33,915 nucleotides of DNA from Pyrinomonadaceae bacterium (GTDB lineage: Bacteria > Acidobacteriota > Blastocatellia > Pyrinomonadales > Pyrinomonadaceae): assembly GCA_013003215.1 (NCBI GenBank), contig JABDKD010000098.1:1-33915 (forward strand), read 5' to 3'. This document shows positions 1 to 9,222 of the stretch, piece after piece. The notes below the pieces were generated by a model, which was given only the letters and a program-made list of their open reading frames with translations, was not told where the DNA came from and did not search any database. Made by a program: the position numbers and the translations under genes. Positions within the stretch are counted from its first letter, which is position 1. Every line of letters starts with the position of its first letter.

Positions 1-620
1 ACCTCGTTTCGAGATCGGGGGGAAGTGAAAAAGTCCTGACGACCCGTGACGATATGCTGCTTCGGGGCGTCCACAATGTTGAGAATGTGCTCGCCGCGCT
101 CGCCGCGGGACTGGCCTGCGGAGCTGACCCGGATTCGATGCGTGAAACGATCCGTACATTCAATGCGGTTGAGCACAGGCTTGAGCACTGCGGAGAGAAC
201 CGCGGGATCACCTTTTACAACGATTCAAAGGCAACATCGGTAGATGCGACGAAGAAGGCTCTCGAAGCATTGTCCGAAGAGCCCGGGAAGATCGTTTTAA
301 TACTTGGAGGACTTGGCAAGAACGCACCTTATGAACCCCTTGCCGACCTCATTGAGAAGAGTGTTCGTGGTCTTGTTCTCATAGGCGACGACGCAAAGAA
401 CATTGAAGCTCAACTCGGAAGCTATGCTGATTCAAGGCATGCGGCCGATATGGAAGACGCGGTCAGGTTTGCTCAATCTATTGCGAAAACCGGAGACACG
501 GTTCTACTTGCACCAGCCTGCGCAAGCTTTGATATGTACAAGAGTTTCGAGGAGCGTGGAAACGTATTCAAGGCGGCCGTAAGGTCTACGATGAAAGAAG
601 TTAGCGACGCTTCGGCCTGA
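1..620 (+). CDS. murD: UDP-N-acetylmuramoylalanine--D-glutamate ligase, C-terminal part (5' end outside window)
   Basis: MurD adds D-glutamate to UDP-MurNAc-L-Ala in the cytoplasmic steps of peptidoglycan synthesis. The frame is open from base 3, upstream of the first ATG at 54, so the gene enters from outside and only the last ~206 residues are visible. Seen: the 'GVHNVENVLAA' segment that begins the substrate domain linker, 'VEHRLE', then 'FYNDSKATSVDATKKAL' and 'VLILGGLGKNAPYEPL', all hallmarks of the MurD C-terminal Rossmann-like domain. The ATP-binding central domain lies off the window. It is followed 25 nt later by ftsW, in the usual dcw order. Identification is firm; the missing 5' end is a window effect, not a truncation. 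Confidence 0.95.
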   Translation, partial: LVSRSGGSEKVLTTRDDMLLRGVHNVENVLAALAAGLACGADPDSMRETIRTFNAVEHRLEHCGENRGITFYNDSKATSVDATKKALEALSEEPGKIVLILGGLGKNAPYEPLADLIEKSVRGLVLIGDDAKNIEAQLGSYADSRHAADMEDAVRFAQSIAKTGDTVLLAPACASFDMYKSFEERGNVFKAAVRSTMKEVSDASA

Positions 621-645
621 CGTCAATTCTGATTCCGTTTGCTGT

Positions 646-1848
646 ATGGCCAAGAAATTGAAAATCGATTGGTTGATGTTCGCAGTAACGGCGGCACTGG
701 CGCTCTTCGGCGCGGTGATGGTCTACAGTTCTTCGGCAATGATCTCGATGATCGAGTCGGATGGGGCTACACAATTTTCGTTCTTTTACAAACAATTCTT
801 TGCGACGATGCTTGGTCTCGCGGTGATGTATCTTGCCAGCAAGATTCATTATAAGTGGTACCAACACCCGTATTTTGTTGCAGGATTCATCGCGCTGACG
901 GTAATTCTCCTGGTCGCCGTGTTCTTTTTCCCGCCAATCAATGGTGCCCAGCGCTGGATAAGGCTTCCCGGTGTTTCGTTTCAGCCTTCTGAATTCGCCA
1001 AGATCGCGCTTCCCGTATTCCTTGCGTATTTCCTAACGAAAAAGGAAAAGGTTGTGGGGGATCTGAGAGAAACACTCGTGCCCTGCAGTATCGTCTTCGG
1101 GGTTGTGGCGGGATTGGTGTTCTTTGAGCCGGACCTCGGAACCGTAATTGTACTCTGCGCTGTATTTGTCGCGGTCTATTTTGCGGCCGGTGCTCGAATT
1201 CTACACCTGGTCTCGGTTTCCGGTGTACTTTTCTTTATAGGTACGCTTGCGCTGGTACTCGCCCCCTGGCGCCTCCGAAGACTTGCAGCGTTCCTGGATC
1301 CCTGCAGTGAGGCCAACCGCGAGAATGCCGGTTATCAGGTTTGCCAGTCCCTTACAGGTATCGGGTCCGGGGGCATCTTCGGCGAAGGATTCGCGCTTGG
1401 TCAGCAGAAAATGGGGTTTCTTCCTTATCCCTACTCGGATTTTATATTCGCGATCGTGGGAGAAGAACTGGGGCTGATAGGAACTCTCGCCGTGGTTGGA
1501 GCGTTCGGATTCCTCCTCTGGCGCGGGACAAGGGCAGCGCTTCTGGCGCCCGACAGGTTCGGAATGCTTTTGGGAATGGGTTTGATTACCGGAATCACAG
1601 TTCAAGCTCTTTTTAACATCAGCGTCGTTATTTCGATCTTGCCGGCGAAGGGTATTCCGCTTCCGTTTATTTCGTACGGCGGATCATCGATCATTGTCAC
1701 AATGTTCGCAGTTGGAATTTTGTTGAACCTGTCGCAGCACTCAGGTTTTATCTCGTTTGAAAAAGGGCTGCATACGACCCGGACGCCCCGAAAGAAAAGG
1801 AAGAAGAAACGTGCCGTTAAAAAAGGGCGTAAGGGCACATTGAGATGA
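646..1848 (+). CDS. ftsW: Lipid II polymerase of the divisome, FtsW (SEDS family)
   Basis: FtsW is the SEDS-family peptidoglycan glycosyltransferase of the septum, an integral inner-membrane protein acting with a class B PBP. The 400-residue product has about ten hydrophobic segments starting at residue ~8, the conserved 'RWIRLPGVSFQPSEFAKI' stretch, 'FEPDLGT', and the SEDS signature 'LPFISYGGSS' near residue 340. Length is normal for the family. The last ~22 residues form a strongly basic tail (RTPRKKRKKKRAVKKGRK), probably cytoplasmic. Its stop overlaps the murG start as ATGA, pointing to translational coupling. There is no clear Shine-Dalgarno before the ATG at 646. RodA is the alternative, but the murD-ftsW-murG context favours FtsW. 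Confidence 0.96.
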   Translation: MAKKLKIDWLMFAVTAALALFGAVMVYSSSAMISMIESDGATQFSFFYKQFFATMLGLAVMYLASKIHYKWYQHPYFVAGFIALTVILLVAVFFFPPINGAQRWIRLPGVSFQPSEFAKIALPVFLAYFLTKKEKVVGDLRETLVPCSIVFGVVAGLVFFEPDLGTVIVLCAVFVAVYFAAGARILHLVSVSGVLFFIGTLALVLAPWRLRRLAAFLDPCSEANRENAGYQVCQSLTGIGSGGIFGEGFALGQQKMGFLPYPYSDFIFAIVGEELGLIGTLAVVGAFGFLLWRGTRAALLAPDRFGMLLGMGLITGITVQALFNISVVISILPAKGIPLPFISYGGSSIIVTMFAVGILLNLSQHSGFISFEKGLHTTRTPRKKRKKKRAVKKGRKGTLR

Positions 1849-2918
1849 ACGTAATGATTGCGGCCGGCGGAACCGGCGGACATATATATCCCGGCATCGC
1901 GGTGGCTAACGAAATAATGAGCCGCGCGGATTCGAACAGAATCCGGTTCGTTGGGACTGCGCGGGGCCTCGAAAGCCGAATCGTCCCGGAGGCCGGCTTC
2001 GAGCTTTCGTTGATAGACAGTACTGCACTTAAGAGTGTCGGGTTTGCCGGCAAGATCAAGGGGCTTTTGAAGCTCCCAAAGAGCTTTTTCGAATCGCGGC
2101 GATTGATAAAGGAATTTCAGCCCGATGTTGTGGTCGGCGCCGGCGGATATGTGACCGGAGCGGTATTGATTGCGGCGTGGTTCTCGCGAATTCCAACGTT
2201 AGCGATGGACTCCAACGCGCTGCCGGGATTCACGAATCGACAGTTGGCGAGGTTTGTTACACGTGCAGCACTGACGTTTGACGAGGCGATGCCCTATTTC
2301 GGCAACAAGGGAGTTGTCACGGGAAACCCGGTCAGAAAGGAGTTTTTTGAAATCGAACCTAAGGAGCCGGCCGACAGGGTCGAATTGCTGCTCTTTGGAG
2401 GTTCGCAGGGAGCACGCGGGATTAATCTCGCGATGATCGATGCGCTGGATCATCTTGGCGAATACAAGGAAAAGCTGTCGATCACACACCAAACCGGCAA
2501 GTACGACTTTGACACGGTAAAGCAAGGTTATTCGGAAAAAGGCTGGAACGATTCGGTAGTTACGGAGTACATCAGCGACATGATCGGCCAGTTTAAGAAG
2601 ACCGATTTGATAGTTTCACGGGCCGGGGCGACCACATGCGCTGAACTCGCGGCGGGGGGCAAACCGGCGATCATGGTTCCGCTTCCGACTGCCGCAGATG
2701 ATCATCAGCGCAACAATGCCGAGGCACTGCAGAACAACGGCTCCGCGATCATGATTCTTCAGAAGGACCTGTCCGGAGAGATATTGGCGAAGACGATCAT
2801 CGGTTTGATTAACGATACCGATAATCTGATAGAAATGGCCGGAAATGCAAAAAAACTGGCCCGAAAAGATGCGGCGGTAGCGACTGTGGATTTGATTGAG
2901 GAACTCGCAGGAGGGTGA
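1845..2918 (+). CDS. murG: UDP-GlcNAc:undecaprenyl-PP-MurNAc-pentapeptide GlcNAc transferase
   Basis: MurG converts lipid I to lipid II on the inner face of the cytoplasmic membrane, supplying the substrate used by FtsW. The 357-residue protein has the N-terminal glycine loop 'GGTGGHIYPG' (residues 8-17), 'GAGGYVTGAVLIAAW', 'GGSQGARGIN' near 185-194 beginning the UDP-GlcNAc domain, and 'SRAGATTCAELAAGGKPAI' from ~257 followed by 'DDHQRNNAEAL', the GT28 donor-binding region. Start chosen at the ATG inside the ATGA overlap with ftsW. The stop codon is the first three bases of a short palindromic element (2916-2937) separating it from murC. Confidence 0.97.
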   Translation: MNVMIAAGGTGGHIYPGIAVANEIMSRADSNRIRFVGTARGLESRIVPEAGFELSLIDSTALKSVGFAGKIKGLLKLPKSFFESRRLIKEFQPDVVVGAGGYVTGAVLIAAWFSRIPTLAMDSNALPGFTNRQLARFVTRAALTFDEAMPYFGNKGVVTGNPVRKEFFEIEPKEPADRVELLLFGGSQGARGINLAMIDALDHLGEYKEKLSITHQTGKYDFDTVKQGYSEKGWNDSVVTEYISDMIGQFKKTDLIVSRAGATTCAELAAGGKPAIMVPLPTAADDHQRNNAEALQNNGSAIMILQKDLSGEILAKTIIGLINDTDNLIEMAGNAKKLARKDAAVATVDLIEELAGG

Positions 2919-2937
2919 GTGCTCAGTACCCGGTACT
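2916..2937. repeat. Short palindromic element between murG and murC
   Basis: The bases include TGAGTGCTCAG (2916-2926, whose first three bases are the murG stop) and AGTACC-C-GGTACT (2925-2937), a perfect 13-bp odd palindrome. The word TGAG(T/C)GCTCAG recurs at 12426-12436 inside valS. The element may be a fragment of a dispersed repeat or simply a small hairpin between two operon genes. There is no T-tract, so it is not an intrinsic terminator. Confidence 0.4.
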
Positions 2938-2945
2938 AATTTGAT

Positions 2946-4337
2946 ATGTTTCGACACGTAAAAAATATTCATTTTATCGGCATCGGAGGAATCGGAATGT
3001 CCGGCATCGCGGAGGTGCTCTGCAATCTTGGTTTCAATGTTACCGGATCCGATCTGAACCTATCGAAGAACACTGCGCGTCTTGAGACACTGTTTAACAT
3101 AAAGATCTGCGAAGGGCATGCAGCTGAAAATGTGGGCGATGCACAGGTTGTTGTTTACTCGTCCGCTGTAAAGGCTGATAATCCTGAGGTCGTTGAAGCA
3201 AAGGAACGTAAGATTCCTGTGATCCCGAGGGCGGAAATGCTTGCGGAGCTAATGACTCTAAAGCCGTATTCCGTGGCGATTTCGGGGTCCCACGGAAAGA
3301 CCTCGACGACTTCCATGGTCGCGACCGTGCTTGGACACGCTGGCGTCGATCCGACGACAGTGGTCGGAGGTGTGGTTGATACGCTTGGTTCAAACGCAAA
3401 GCTTGGAAAGAGCGATTGGTTCGTTACGGAAGCCGACGAAAGCGACCGTTCGTTCCTGATGCTGTATCCAACTATCGCAGTTGTTACCAACATCGACCGC
3501 GAGCACATGGAGTCATACAAAGGCATGGAGGACGTTGTCCAGTGCTTTACCGACTTCGCGCAAAAGGTCCCGTTTTACGGTGCCGCGATTCTCTGTTTGG
3601 ATGACCCGAATGTTCAGTCGATTATTCCCAACATCAAAAGAAGAATAGTCACCTACGGATTCAGTACGCAGGCAGATGTTTCGGCTACCGACATCGAGTT
3701 TGGCGACGACTTTGGCTCTACCTTCACGGTGATGAAAGGGGATGAGGAACTGGGGAAACTCAGTCTTCCCGCACCGGGCAGACACAACGTCTATAACTGC
3801 CTTGCGGCGGTGGCCGTCGCGCTCGAGTTGGAACTGGACTTTCCGATAATCGCCGAAGCGTTCAAGTCATTTAAGAATGCCAACCGTCGATTCCAGTTTA
3901 AGGGTGAGATCAATGGGATCACGGTCTTTGATGACTACGGCCACCACCCTACCGAAATATTGGCGACTCTATCAGCTGCCCGAAACAGTTCTTCCGGCCG
4001 TCTCGTAGCGGTTGTATTTCAGCCTCACAGGTATACCAGAACACAGGATTTGATGGAGGATTTTGCTCGGTCATTTAATAACGCCGATGTCGTTAGGATC
4101 CTGGACATATATCCTGCGAGTGAGCAGCCCATCGAAGGAATCAGCGCTGAAGTTCTCACCGATAAGATTCAGGAGTTTGGGCACAAGAACGTTGAGTACA
4201 TAGGAGCGGTCGATACCGCTGCCACGAAGATTGCCGATGAACTTGAGGCAGGCGATCTGATAATTACCCTTGGGGCGGGAAGTATCACTAACCTTTCCGA
4301 TGAGATTCTTGAAGTTCTAAAGGAGAAACATGGCTAA
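2946..4337 (+). CDS. murC: UDP-N-acetylmuramate--L-alanine ligase
   Basis: MurC is the cytoplasmic ATP-dependent ligase that adds the first stem-peptide residue to UDP-MurNAc. Three Mur-ligase domains are visible in 463 residues: the N-terminal Rossmann loop '[14 protein letters not shown]' (~12-25), the ATP P-loop '[11 protein letters not shown]' (114-124) with 'EADESDRSF' and '[10 protein letters not shown]', and the C-terminal domain starting near '[11 protein letters not shown]' with '[13 protein letters not shown]'. Length matches the family. The ATG at 2946 lacks a Shine-Dalgarno but begins exactly at the conserved '[10 protein letters not shown]' distance. It overlaps ftsQ by 8 nt. Confidence 0.97.
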   Translation: MFRHVKNIHFIGIGGIGMSGIAEVLCNLGFNVTGSDLNLSKNTARLETLFNIKICEGHAAENVGDAQVVVYSSAVKADNPEVVEAKERKIPVIPRAEMLAELMTLKPYSVAISGSHGKTSTTSMVATVLGHAGVDPTTVVGGVVDTLGSNAKLGKSDWFVTEADESDRSFLMLYPTIAVVTNIDREHMESYKGMEDVVQCFTDFAQKVPFYGAAILCLDDPNVQSIIPNIKRRIVTYGFSTQADVSATDIEFGDDFGSTFTVMKGDEELGKLSLPAPGRHNVYNCLAAVAVALELELDFPIIAEAFKSFKNANRRFQFKGEINGITVFDDYGHHPTEILATLSAARNSSSGRLVAVVFQPHRYTRTQDLMEDFARSFNNADVVRILDIYPASEQPIEGISAEVLTDKIQEFGHKNVEYIGAVDTAATKIADELEAGDLIITLGAGSITNLSDEILEVLKEKHG

Positions 4338-5151
4338 GCGAAAAACGACAAGAAGACGCAAAACGACTACAGCGACTCGCCGTAAGCCGAGACGCAGAAA
4401 GAAGAACTCTGACAAACTTGTCAATTTCTTTGTGCCGCTGTTTCTTCTCGTCTGCATCGTGGGGGCACTTGGTTTCGTGCTGTTCTTTGGGTTCAAGTCA
4501 GTAGCCGCATCGCCGTTTTTTGAAGTTGAGAAGGTTGAGACAAATGGTCTAAGGGTCATTTCAAAAGAGACCGTGGAACGGATCGTTAGAAATGGAACCG
4601 CCGGAAAAGGTGTCTGGGGCGCCGACTTGCACGAGATCCAGATCGAGCTCAGCAAGATCGATTATGTCCGGCATGTAAGTGTTTCCCGAGTGCTTCCAAA
4701 CACTATCCGGGTGATGGTCGCCGAGCGAAAACCTGTCGGCCTGGTTCGGTCCGGCGATAAGATTTACCGGATAGATACGGATGCTAGGCTGCTGGAACCG
4801 ATTCCCGGAATCACGCGAGACCGCGAGAATTTTCTAATGACGGGTTGGAATCCTGATATTTCGGACGATGCGGAAAAGGAAAACAAAAAGCGGCTTGAGC
4901 TTTATCTCACTTTGAAAGAGGAATGGCAGCGTTTTGGACTTTCGAGGAGAGTCATTTCTGTTGACTTAGAGAAGATTCGCGATGTCCAGGCCCTGATAAC
5001 TGATTCAGGAGAGACGGTCCGGCTTTCTCTTGGCAGTGAGGATTTCGCCAACAGGCTGAAAGAGGGAATCAAGCATTCCGCCGGAAACGGCAAGAGGATT
5101 TCGAGAATTATTCTTGATGGAGCGAGCCCGGTAATCGTTTACCGGGATTGA
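4330..5151 (+). CDS. ftsQ: Cell division protein FtsQ (POTRA domain)
   Basis: FtsQ is a bitopic divisome protein linking FtsA/FtsZ-side components with FtsB/FtsL. The 273-residue product starts with a very basic 30-residue cytoplasmic segment ([20 protein letters not shown]), one membrane span (~34-57), then a POTRA domain ('[20 protein letters not shown]') and the FtsQ/DivIB domain ('[15 protein letters not shown]', '[11 protein letters not shown]'). A good ribosome site, AAGGAG at 4320-4325, lies inside the murC end, 4 nt before the ATG. It overlaps murC and ends 7 nt before ftsA. Identification rests on topology, POTRA pattern and position; primary sequence of FtsQ is poorly conserved in general. 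Confidence 0.9.
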   Translation: MAKRKTTRRRKTTTATRRKPRRRKKNSDKLVNFFVPLFLLVCIVGALGFVLFFGFKSVAASPFFEVEKVETNGLRVISKETVERIVRNGTAGKGVWGADLHEIQIELSKIDYVRHVSVSRVLPNTIRVMVAERKPVGLVRSGDKIYRIDTDARLLEPIPGITRDRENFLMTGWNPDISDDAEKENKKRLELYLTLKEEWQRFGLSRRVISVDLEKIRDVQALITDSGETVRLSLGSEDFANRLKEGIKHSAGNGKRISRIILDGASPVIVYRD

Positions 5152-5158
5152 TAAACAT

Positions 5159-6400
5159 ATGATCAATCGAGACTTACAGGCAGTCGGGCTTGATATCGGT
5201 ACCAGCGCCGTCAGGTGTGTGATCGGTGAACAGGACGAAGAAGGTGCTCTGAACATTTTGGGCATCGGCGAGTCTGATTCCAAGGGGCTCCGGCGCGGAA
5301 TCGTTACCAGGTCCAACGCCGTCGTGGAAGCGATCAAAAAAGCTGTTGATGAAGCCGAGAGAGTAAGTGGGCTTGAGATCCAGATGGCTTCAGTGAATCT
5401 ATCGGGTCAACACCTGCAGGGTGAGAACAAGAGCGGCGTAGTTGCGGTCGCCGGTGCCGAAAGGGAGATTAGCGAAGAGGATGTTGAAAGGGCCATTGAT
5501 TCAGCTTGTGCAATTCAACTTCCTTCGGGTTGGGAGATCATGGACAGGCTTCCTCAGGAGTTCATAGTCGATGGCCAGGACGGAATCATTGAGCCGATCG
5601 GCATGCGGGGTTCGCGTCTCGAGGCCCTTGTTCATGTTGTGACAAGTCCGAGTGCCGGAGGACAGAATATCGTCAAGGCGGTCCACAACTCCGGTTTGGA
5701 AATCGAGCAGTTGATCCTGGAACCCCTGGCGGCCGCGGCAGCCACTCTTTCTGATGAAGACAGGGAATACGGCTGCGCGATCGTCAACATCGGTTCCGAG
5801 ATCACGAGTCTGATGATCTTCGGAAGAGGTGCTGTTCAGCACACGGCGGTTTTTCCGTTCGGCGGCATGAACTTCACAAAGGACATCGCGACAGGCCTGA
5901 GGGTTTCGATTCCCGACGCTGAAAAGATCAAAAAACGTCACGGCTGTGTCGCGGGGTACCTGATGGATGATGAAGAAAAGCAGGAGCTGATTGAGATCAC
6001 GCCGGTCGGACGTACCGAAACGCGCCAGCTTACAAAAGAGATTCTCACAGACATACTGCATCCGCGCGCCGTTGAATTGCTCCAGTATATCGCTCAGGAA
6101 GTTGCCAATTCGGATTCTCAGATCTCGAGTGGCGTGATTCTTACCGGAGGCAGTGCGTCGATAAAAGGAATTGTTGAAATAGCTGAACAGGTTTTTGATG
6201 CACCGACACGCGTCGGATTACCCCACGAAGATTTGTTTGGAGGGCTGGTTGATGAGCTTCAGCGCCCGGATTGGTCTGTGGCAGCAGGACTTGCGCTGAC
6301 GTCTCTTAGGGCCCAATTACGTGAGGATGAACTGGGCGGAAAATCGCCCGGAAGGAAAGTCGCAGAGTGGTTTGAAAGTTTTCGCGGAAAATTTCGCTGA
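5159..6400 (+). CDS. ftsA: Cell division protein FtsA
   Basis: FtsA is the actin-like ATPase that tethers FtsZ to the membrane. The 413-residue protein has the actin phosphate-1 loop 'VGLDIGTSAVRCVIGE' (~9-24), the SHS2/1C insertion region ('SVNLSGQHLQGENKSG'), phosphate-2 'IVNIGSEITSLMIF', and the adenosine motif 'VILTGGSASIKGI'. The C-terminal 'GRKVAEWFESFRGKFR' is an amphipathic, basic helix of the type used for membrane anchoring. The ATG at 5159 has no clear Shine-Dalgarno; coupling with ftsQ, 7 nt upstream, is likely. The next gene, ftsZ, is its partner. Confidence 0.96.
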   Translation: MINRDLQAVGLDIGTSAVRCVIGEQDEEGALNILGIGESDSKGLRRGIVTRSNAVVEAIKKAVDEAERVSGLEIQMASVNLSGQHLQGENKSGVVAVAGAEREISEEDVERAIDSACAIQLPSGWEIMDRLPQEFIVDGQDGIIEPIGMRGSRLEALVHVVTSPSAGGQNIVKAVHNSGLEIEQLILEPLAAAAATLSDEDREYGCAIVNIGSEITSLMIFGRGAVQHTAVFPFGGMNFTKDIATGLRVSIPDAEKIKKRHGCVAGYLMDDEEKQELIEITPVGRTETRQLTKEILTDILHPRAVELLQYIAQEVANSDSQISSGVILTGGSASIKGIVEIAEQVFDAPTRVGLPHEDLFGGLVDELQRPDWSVAAGLALTSLRAQLREDELGGKSPGRKVAEWFESFRGKFR

Positions 6401-6548
6401 TTAAGGCGGTTGGACTAGATTTTGACCGCAAATGATTGTATGCTTTCTCGCAATAGGCACTACATATTGTTGAATTTGATTTAGAAGTTAGTTCCCCAAA
6501 AACAACTCAAGCTCTGCTGAATACAATTTTTAAGGAACCATTTTAAAG
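6401..6548 (+). other. ftsA-ftsZ intergenic leader
   Basis: This 148-nt AT-richer gap is the longest break in the dcw cluster and sits directly before ftsZ, so it probably holds a separate ftsZ promoter. I see only a ribosome site (AAGGAAC, 6532-6538, 10 nt before the ATG), a TACAAT hexamer at 6522-6527 that is too close to it to be a convincing -10, and a small inverted repeat GCGGT/ACCGC near 6405-6428. No -35/-10 pair is good enough to name. Confidence 0.3.
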
Positions 6549-7721
6549 ATGAACGAAGGTCTTCAGAACAACAAAAAACTGGAAATATTCCTTGATGAGC
6601 CGCCAATCACAGGTGCAAAAATCAAGGTCATCGGTGTCGGTGGCGGTGGCGGTAACGCGGTCAATCGCATGATCGAGGCGGGGATAAAGAATGTTGAGTT
6701 TATTGTCGCCAATACAGACGTACAGGCACTCAATGATTCTCAGGCACCGATCAAGATTCAGCTCGGTTCCCGTTTGACCCGCGGACTGGGTGCGGGGGCG
6801 GATCCGGAAACTGGAAGGGAAGCTGCGATCGAAGATACTGAGAAGATCATGGATGTCCTTGAGGATTCCGATATGGTCTTTGTGACAACCGGTTTGGGCG
6901 GCGGAACAGGAACCGGCGCGGCACCGGTAATCGCCGCGCTTGCGATCGAAATGGGCGCCCTGACTGTTGCGGTAGTTACGAAGCCCTTTGGAGTCGAAGG
7001 GAAGAAGCGCATGGATCATGCGGAGAAAGGTCTCGCAGAGCTCCGCGGTTGCGTCGATACGATAATTACGATTCCGAATTCGAAGCTTAAAGAGGTGGAA
7101 GAGCGGATTACGATCAAGGAAGCTTTTCAACGAGCCGATGACATCTTACTTCAAGCGGTCCAGGGAATAAGTGATCTCATAACTATTCCTGGAATCATCA
7201 ACCTTGATTTTGCGGATGTGAAATCTGTCATGAAAGGCATGGGCGTCGCACTTATGGGTATCGGACATGCCAGTGGTGAAAACGCCGCAGTTGAGGCGAT
7301 GAAAGCTGCAATCGACTCGAAGCTGCTTGAGGAGAATTCCATTAAAGGCGCGAAGGGAGCCCTGATCAACATAACCGGCTCCGAGAATACGCCGCTGAAC
7401 GAAATCGAGGATGCGATTGCGCTTGTACACGATGAGGCCGACGAAAATGCGAACATCATTTTTGGAACGGTGTATAACGAAACGGACAACGAAGAGGTCA
7501 AGATTACTGTAATAGCGACCGGCTTCGAACATCAGGTTGCGACGAATACCTCGCCGAATGTAGTTAACAATGAAGCCAAAGCGTTTAATCGGGAATTGAC
7601 GTCCGCTCCGGCTTCGGGGTCGCTTCAAACCGCCTCCGCAACGGGTGCCGTTCAGGAACCTGAAAAGAAGAGTTCTGAGGACCTGGATGTTCCGACCTTT
7701 ATTCGACGTCAGGCCGATTAG
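6549..7721 (+). CDS. ftsZ: Cell division protein FtsZ
   Basis: FtsZ is the tubulin-like GTPase that forms the cytokinetic ring. The 390-residue protein has the loop '[13 protein letters not shown]' (29-41), 'NTDVQAL', the tubulin signature '[13 protein letters not shown]' (117-129), and the T7 region '[11 protein letters not shown]', which supplies the catalytic aspartate. The core ends near residue 325. A ~50-residue Ser/Ala/Glu-rich linker follows, then the conserved C-terminal peptide '[12 protein letters not shown]' that binds FtsA. Start at ATG 6549 with AAGGAAC 10 nt upstream. pdxA starts only 9 nt after the stop, so the two are probably co-transcribed. Confidence 0.98.
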   Translation: MNEGLQNNKKLEIFLDEPPITGAKIKVIGVGGGGGNAVNRMIEAGIKNVEFIVANTDVQALNDSQAPIKIQLGSRLTRGLGAGADPETGREAAIEDTEKIMDVLEDSDMVFVTTGLGGGTGTGAAPVIAALAIEMGALTVAVVTKPFGVEGKKRMDHAEKGLAELRGCVDTIITIPNSKLKEVEERITIKEAFQRADDILLQAVQGISDLITIPGIINLDFADVKSVMKGMGVALMGIGHASGENAAVEAMKAAIDSKLLEENSIKGAKGALINITGSENTPLNEIEDAIALVHDEADENANIIFGTVYNETDNEEVKITVIATGFEHQVATNTSPNVVNNEAKAFNRELTSAPASGSLQTASATGAVQEPEKKSSEDLDVPTFIRRQAD

Positions 7722-7730
7722 GGTTTACTT

Positions 7731-8735
7731 GTGAAACCGATTGTTGGAATTACGATGGGTGACCCGGCCGGAATCGGTCCGGAGATTGTCCTTAAAGCAC
7801 TTGCTGACAATAGTTTACGAGGGGACTGTGAGCCCGTAATAATAGGCGATCTTGACTCATTAATCCGCACAGCTGACGAAGTAGGTGTCGAAACTCCTAT
7901 TCACGCCATATCCCCCGAGGACACAAGAAATCGTGTAGATGATCTCGGGTTGCGGGTTATCGACCTAAAGAACGTCCCCTCGAACCTTCAAATCGGAACA
8001 GAATCGGCGGCCGGCGGGGCCGCGTCCGGTCAATATATCGAGACGGCAGTTGGTCTTTGTCAGAAGAATCTGCTGGATGCTATCGCTACAGCTCCCATTA
8101 ACAAGCGGTCTTTGAATGCCGGCGGATATCAGTATCCCGGCCATACCGAGTTTATTGCTGAACTCACACGGACGGAAACATTTGCCATGAGTTTCTTTGC
8201 AGGGAGCTTACGGGTCGTGCTTCTGTCGACTCATGTTTCATTAAGCGACGCGATCGAACTTGTAACAACCGAATCCCTTGTTCGGCTGATTCGATTTTCT
8301 GATGAGCAGCTTCGTGAATTGCTTGGCAGGAAAGTGAGAATCGCGGTGGCAGGTATCAATCCTCACGCCTCAGAAGGCGGGTTGTTTGGTACTGAAGAAT
8401 CGGAGTCAATTGAACCTGCGGTAGAACAATGCCGTTCCGAAGGTATTCATGTAGCGGGGCCGTTTTCAGCCGATACAATTTACATACGGGGCTATAAGGG
8501 AGAGTTTGATGCGGTCATAGCCTGCTACCATGATCAGGCCACGATAGCAGTGAAGTGTTTGTCATTCGGTGAAGCTGTTAATGTGACCCTTGGGTTGCCA
8601 ATTATAAGAACTTCGGTTGATCACGGGACCGCATATGAAATCGCTGGAAAGAATCTGGCTGAGAGTGGCAGTATGAAGACCGCGATCGCACTTGCGGCTG
8701 AATTATCATCCGTTCGTGCCGAACAGCATGATTAA
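7731..8735 (+). CDS. pdxA: 4-hydroxythreonine-4-phosphate dehydrogenase
   Basis: PdxA oxidises 4-phosphohydroxy-L-threonine in the DXP-dependent pathway to pyridoxal 5'-phosphate. In 334 residues the family blocks are all present: 'GITMGDPAGIGPEI' (5-18), 'ATAPINKRSLNAGGY', 'YPGHTEF', 'STHVSLSDAI', 'GINPHASEGGLFGTEE', 'CYHDQATIAVK' and 'TLGLPIIRTSVDHGTAYEIA'; the histidines in the PGHTEF, THVSL and YHDQ blocks are the divalent metal ligands of the family. The start is a GTG at 7731 because the N-terminal motif begins at once after it. The PdxA2 family (four-carbon acid sugar catabolism) is an alternative, but none of its typical neighbours are nearby. Confidence 0.95.
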   Translation: MKPIVGITMGDPAGIGPEIVLKALADNSLRGDCEPVIIGDLDSLIRTADEVGVETPIHAISPEDTRNRVDDLGLRVIDLKNVPSNLQIGTESAAGGAASGQYIETAVGLCQKNLLDAIATAPINKRSLNAGGYQYPGHTEFIAELTRTETFAMSFFAGSLRVVLLSTHVSLSDAIELVTTESLVRLIRFSDEQLRELLGRKVRIAVAGINPHASEGGLFGTEESESIEPAVEQCRSEGIHVAGPFSADTIYIRGYKGEFDAVIACYHDQATIAVKCLSFGEAVNVTLGLPIIRTSVDHGTAYEIAGKNLAESGSMKTAIALAAELSSVRAEQHD

Positions 8736-8786
8736 GCAATTTTTGTTAATATAGTTCAGTCAGAATCGTGGGAAAGGAAACTCTTG

Positions 8787-9215
8787 ATGAACGAACACGA
8801 AGGTATCGCTCCCAAACAAATATTAGTCGCGGATGACGACCCTGCGATTCTTCGGTTGGTAACCGCGATAGTTGAAAAAGAAGGGTTCGATGTCGTTACA
8901 GCGCGTGACGGTAAAGAAGCATATCAGTTGCTTCAGAAGGATAACGGTTTTGAGGCCGCTATTTTTGACGTCGTTATGCCGTATATTCAAGGGACTGAGT
9001 TGGTCCGCTTCATGCAGTCAGAGCGGAAGCTTAAGGATATTCCGGTTATAATGATGACTGCCGAACAAAACCCCCGATTATCGTCAGACAGTTTCGCAGC
9101 GGGAGCAATTGCCTTTTTGCCCAAGCCGTTTACGACTTCACAGTTGAAAGTGATGCTGCAGATGTTTTTGCAGAAACGTAAATCGGTTGAAAGTGATGCC
9201 CCGAAAGAGGTTTGA
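8787..9215 (+). CDS. Single-domain response regulator (CheY-like)
   Basis: A free-standing receiver of 142 residues that should be phosphorylated by a histidine kinase and act by protein contact, as no output domain is present. Seen: acidic pocket 'ADDDP' (15-19), phosphoacceptor Asp61 in 'FDVVMP', Thr91 in 'MMTAEQ', and Lys113 in 'FLPKPF'. ATG 8787 is preferred over the in-frame TTG three bases earlier because AAGGAA (8774-8779) lies 7 nt before it. It is followed by a hairpin and a second receiver protein, so the two may belong to one signalling unit. The cognate kinase is not evident in this window; the NtrY-like kinase is 20 kb away. Confidence 0.88.
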   Translation: MNEHEGIAPKQILVADDDPAILRLVTAIVEKEGFDVVTARDGKEAYQLLQKDNGFEAAIFDVVMPYIQGTELVRFMQSERKLKDIPVIMMTAEQNPRLSSDSFAAGAIAFLPKPFTTSQLKVMLQMFLQKRKSVESDAPKEV

Positions 9216-9222
9216 TTTTCGG

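Noticed and set aside
6543..7130. 195-codon open frame antisense to ftsZ
   Set aside because: It mirrors the coding pattern of ftsZ, has no motif and no ribosome site.
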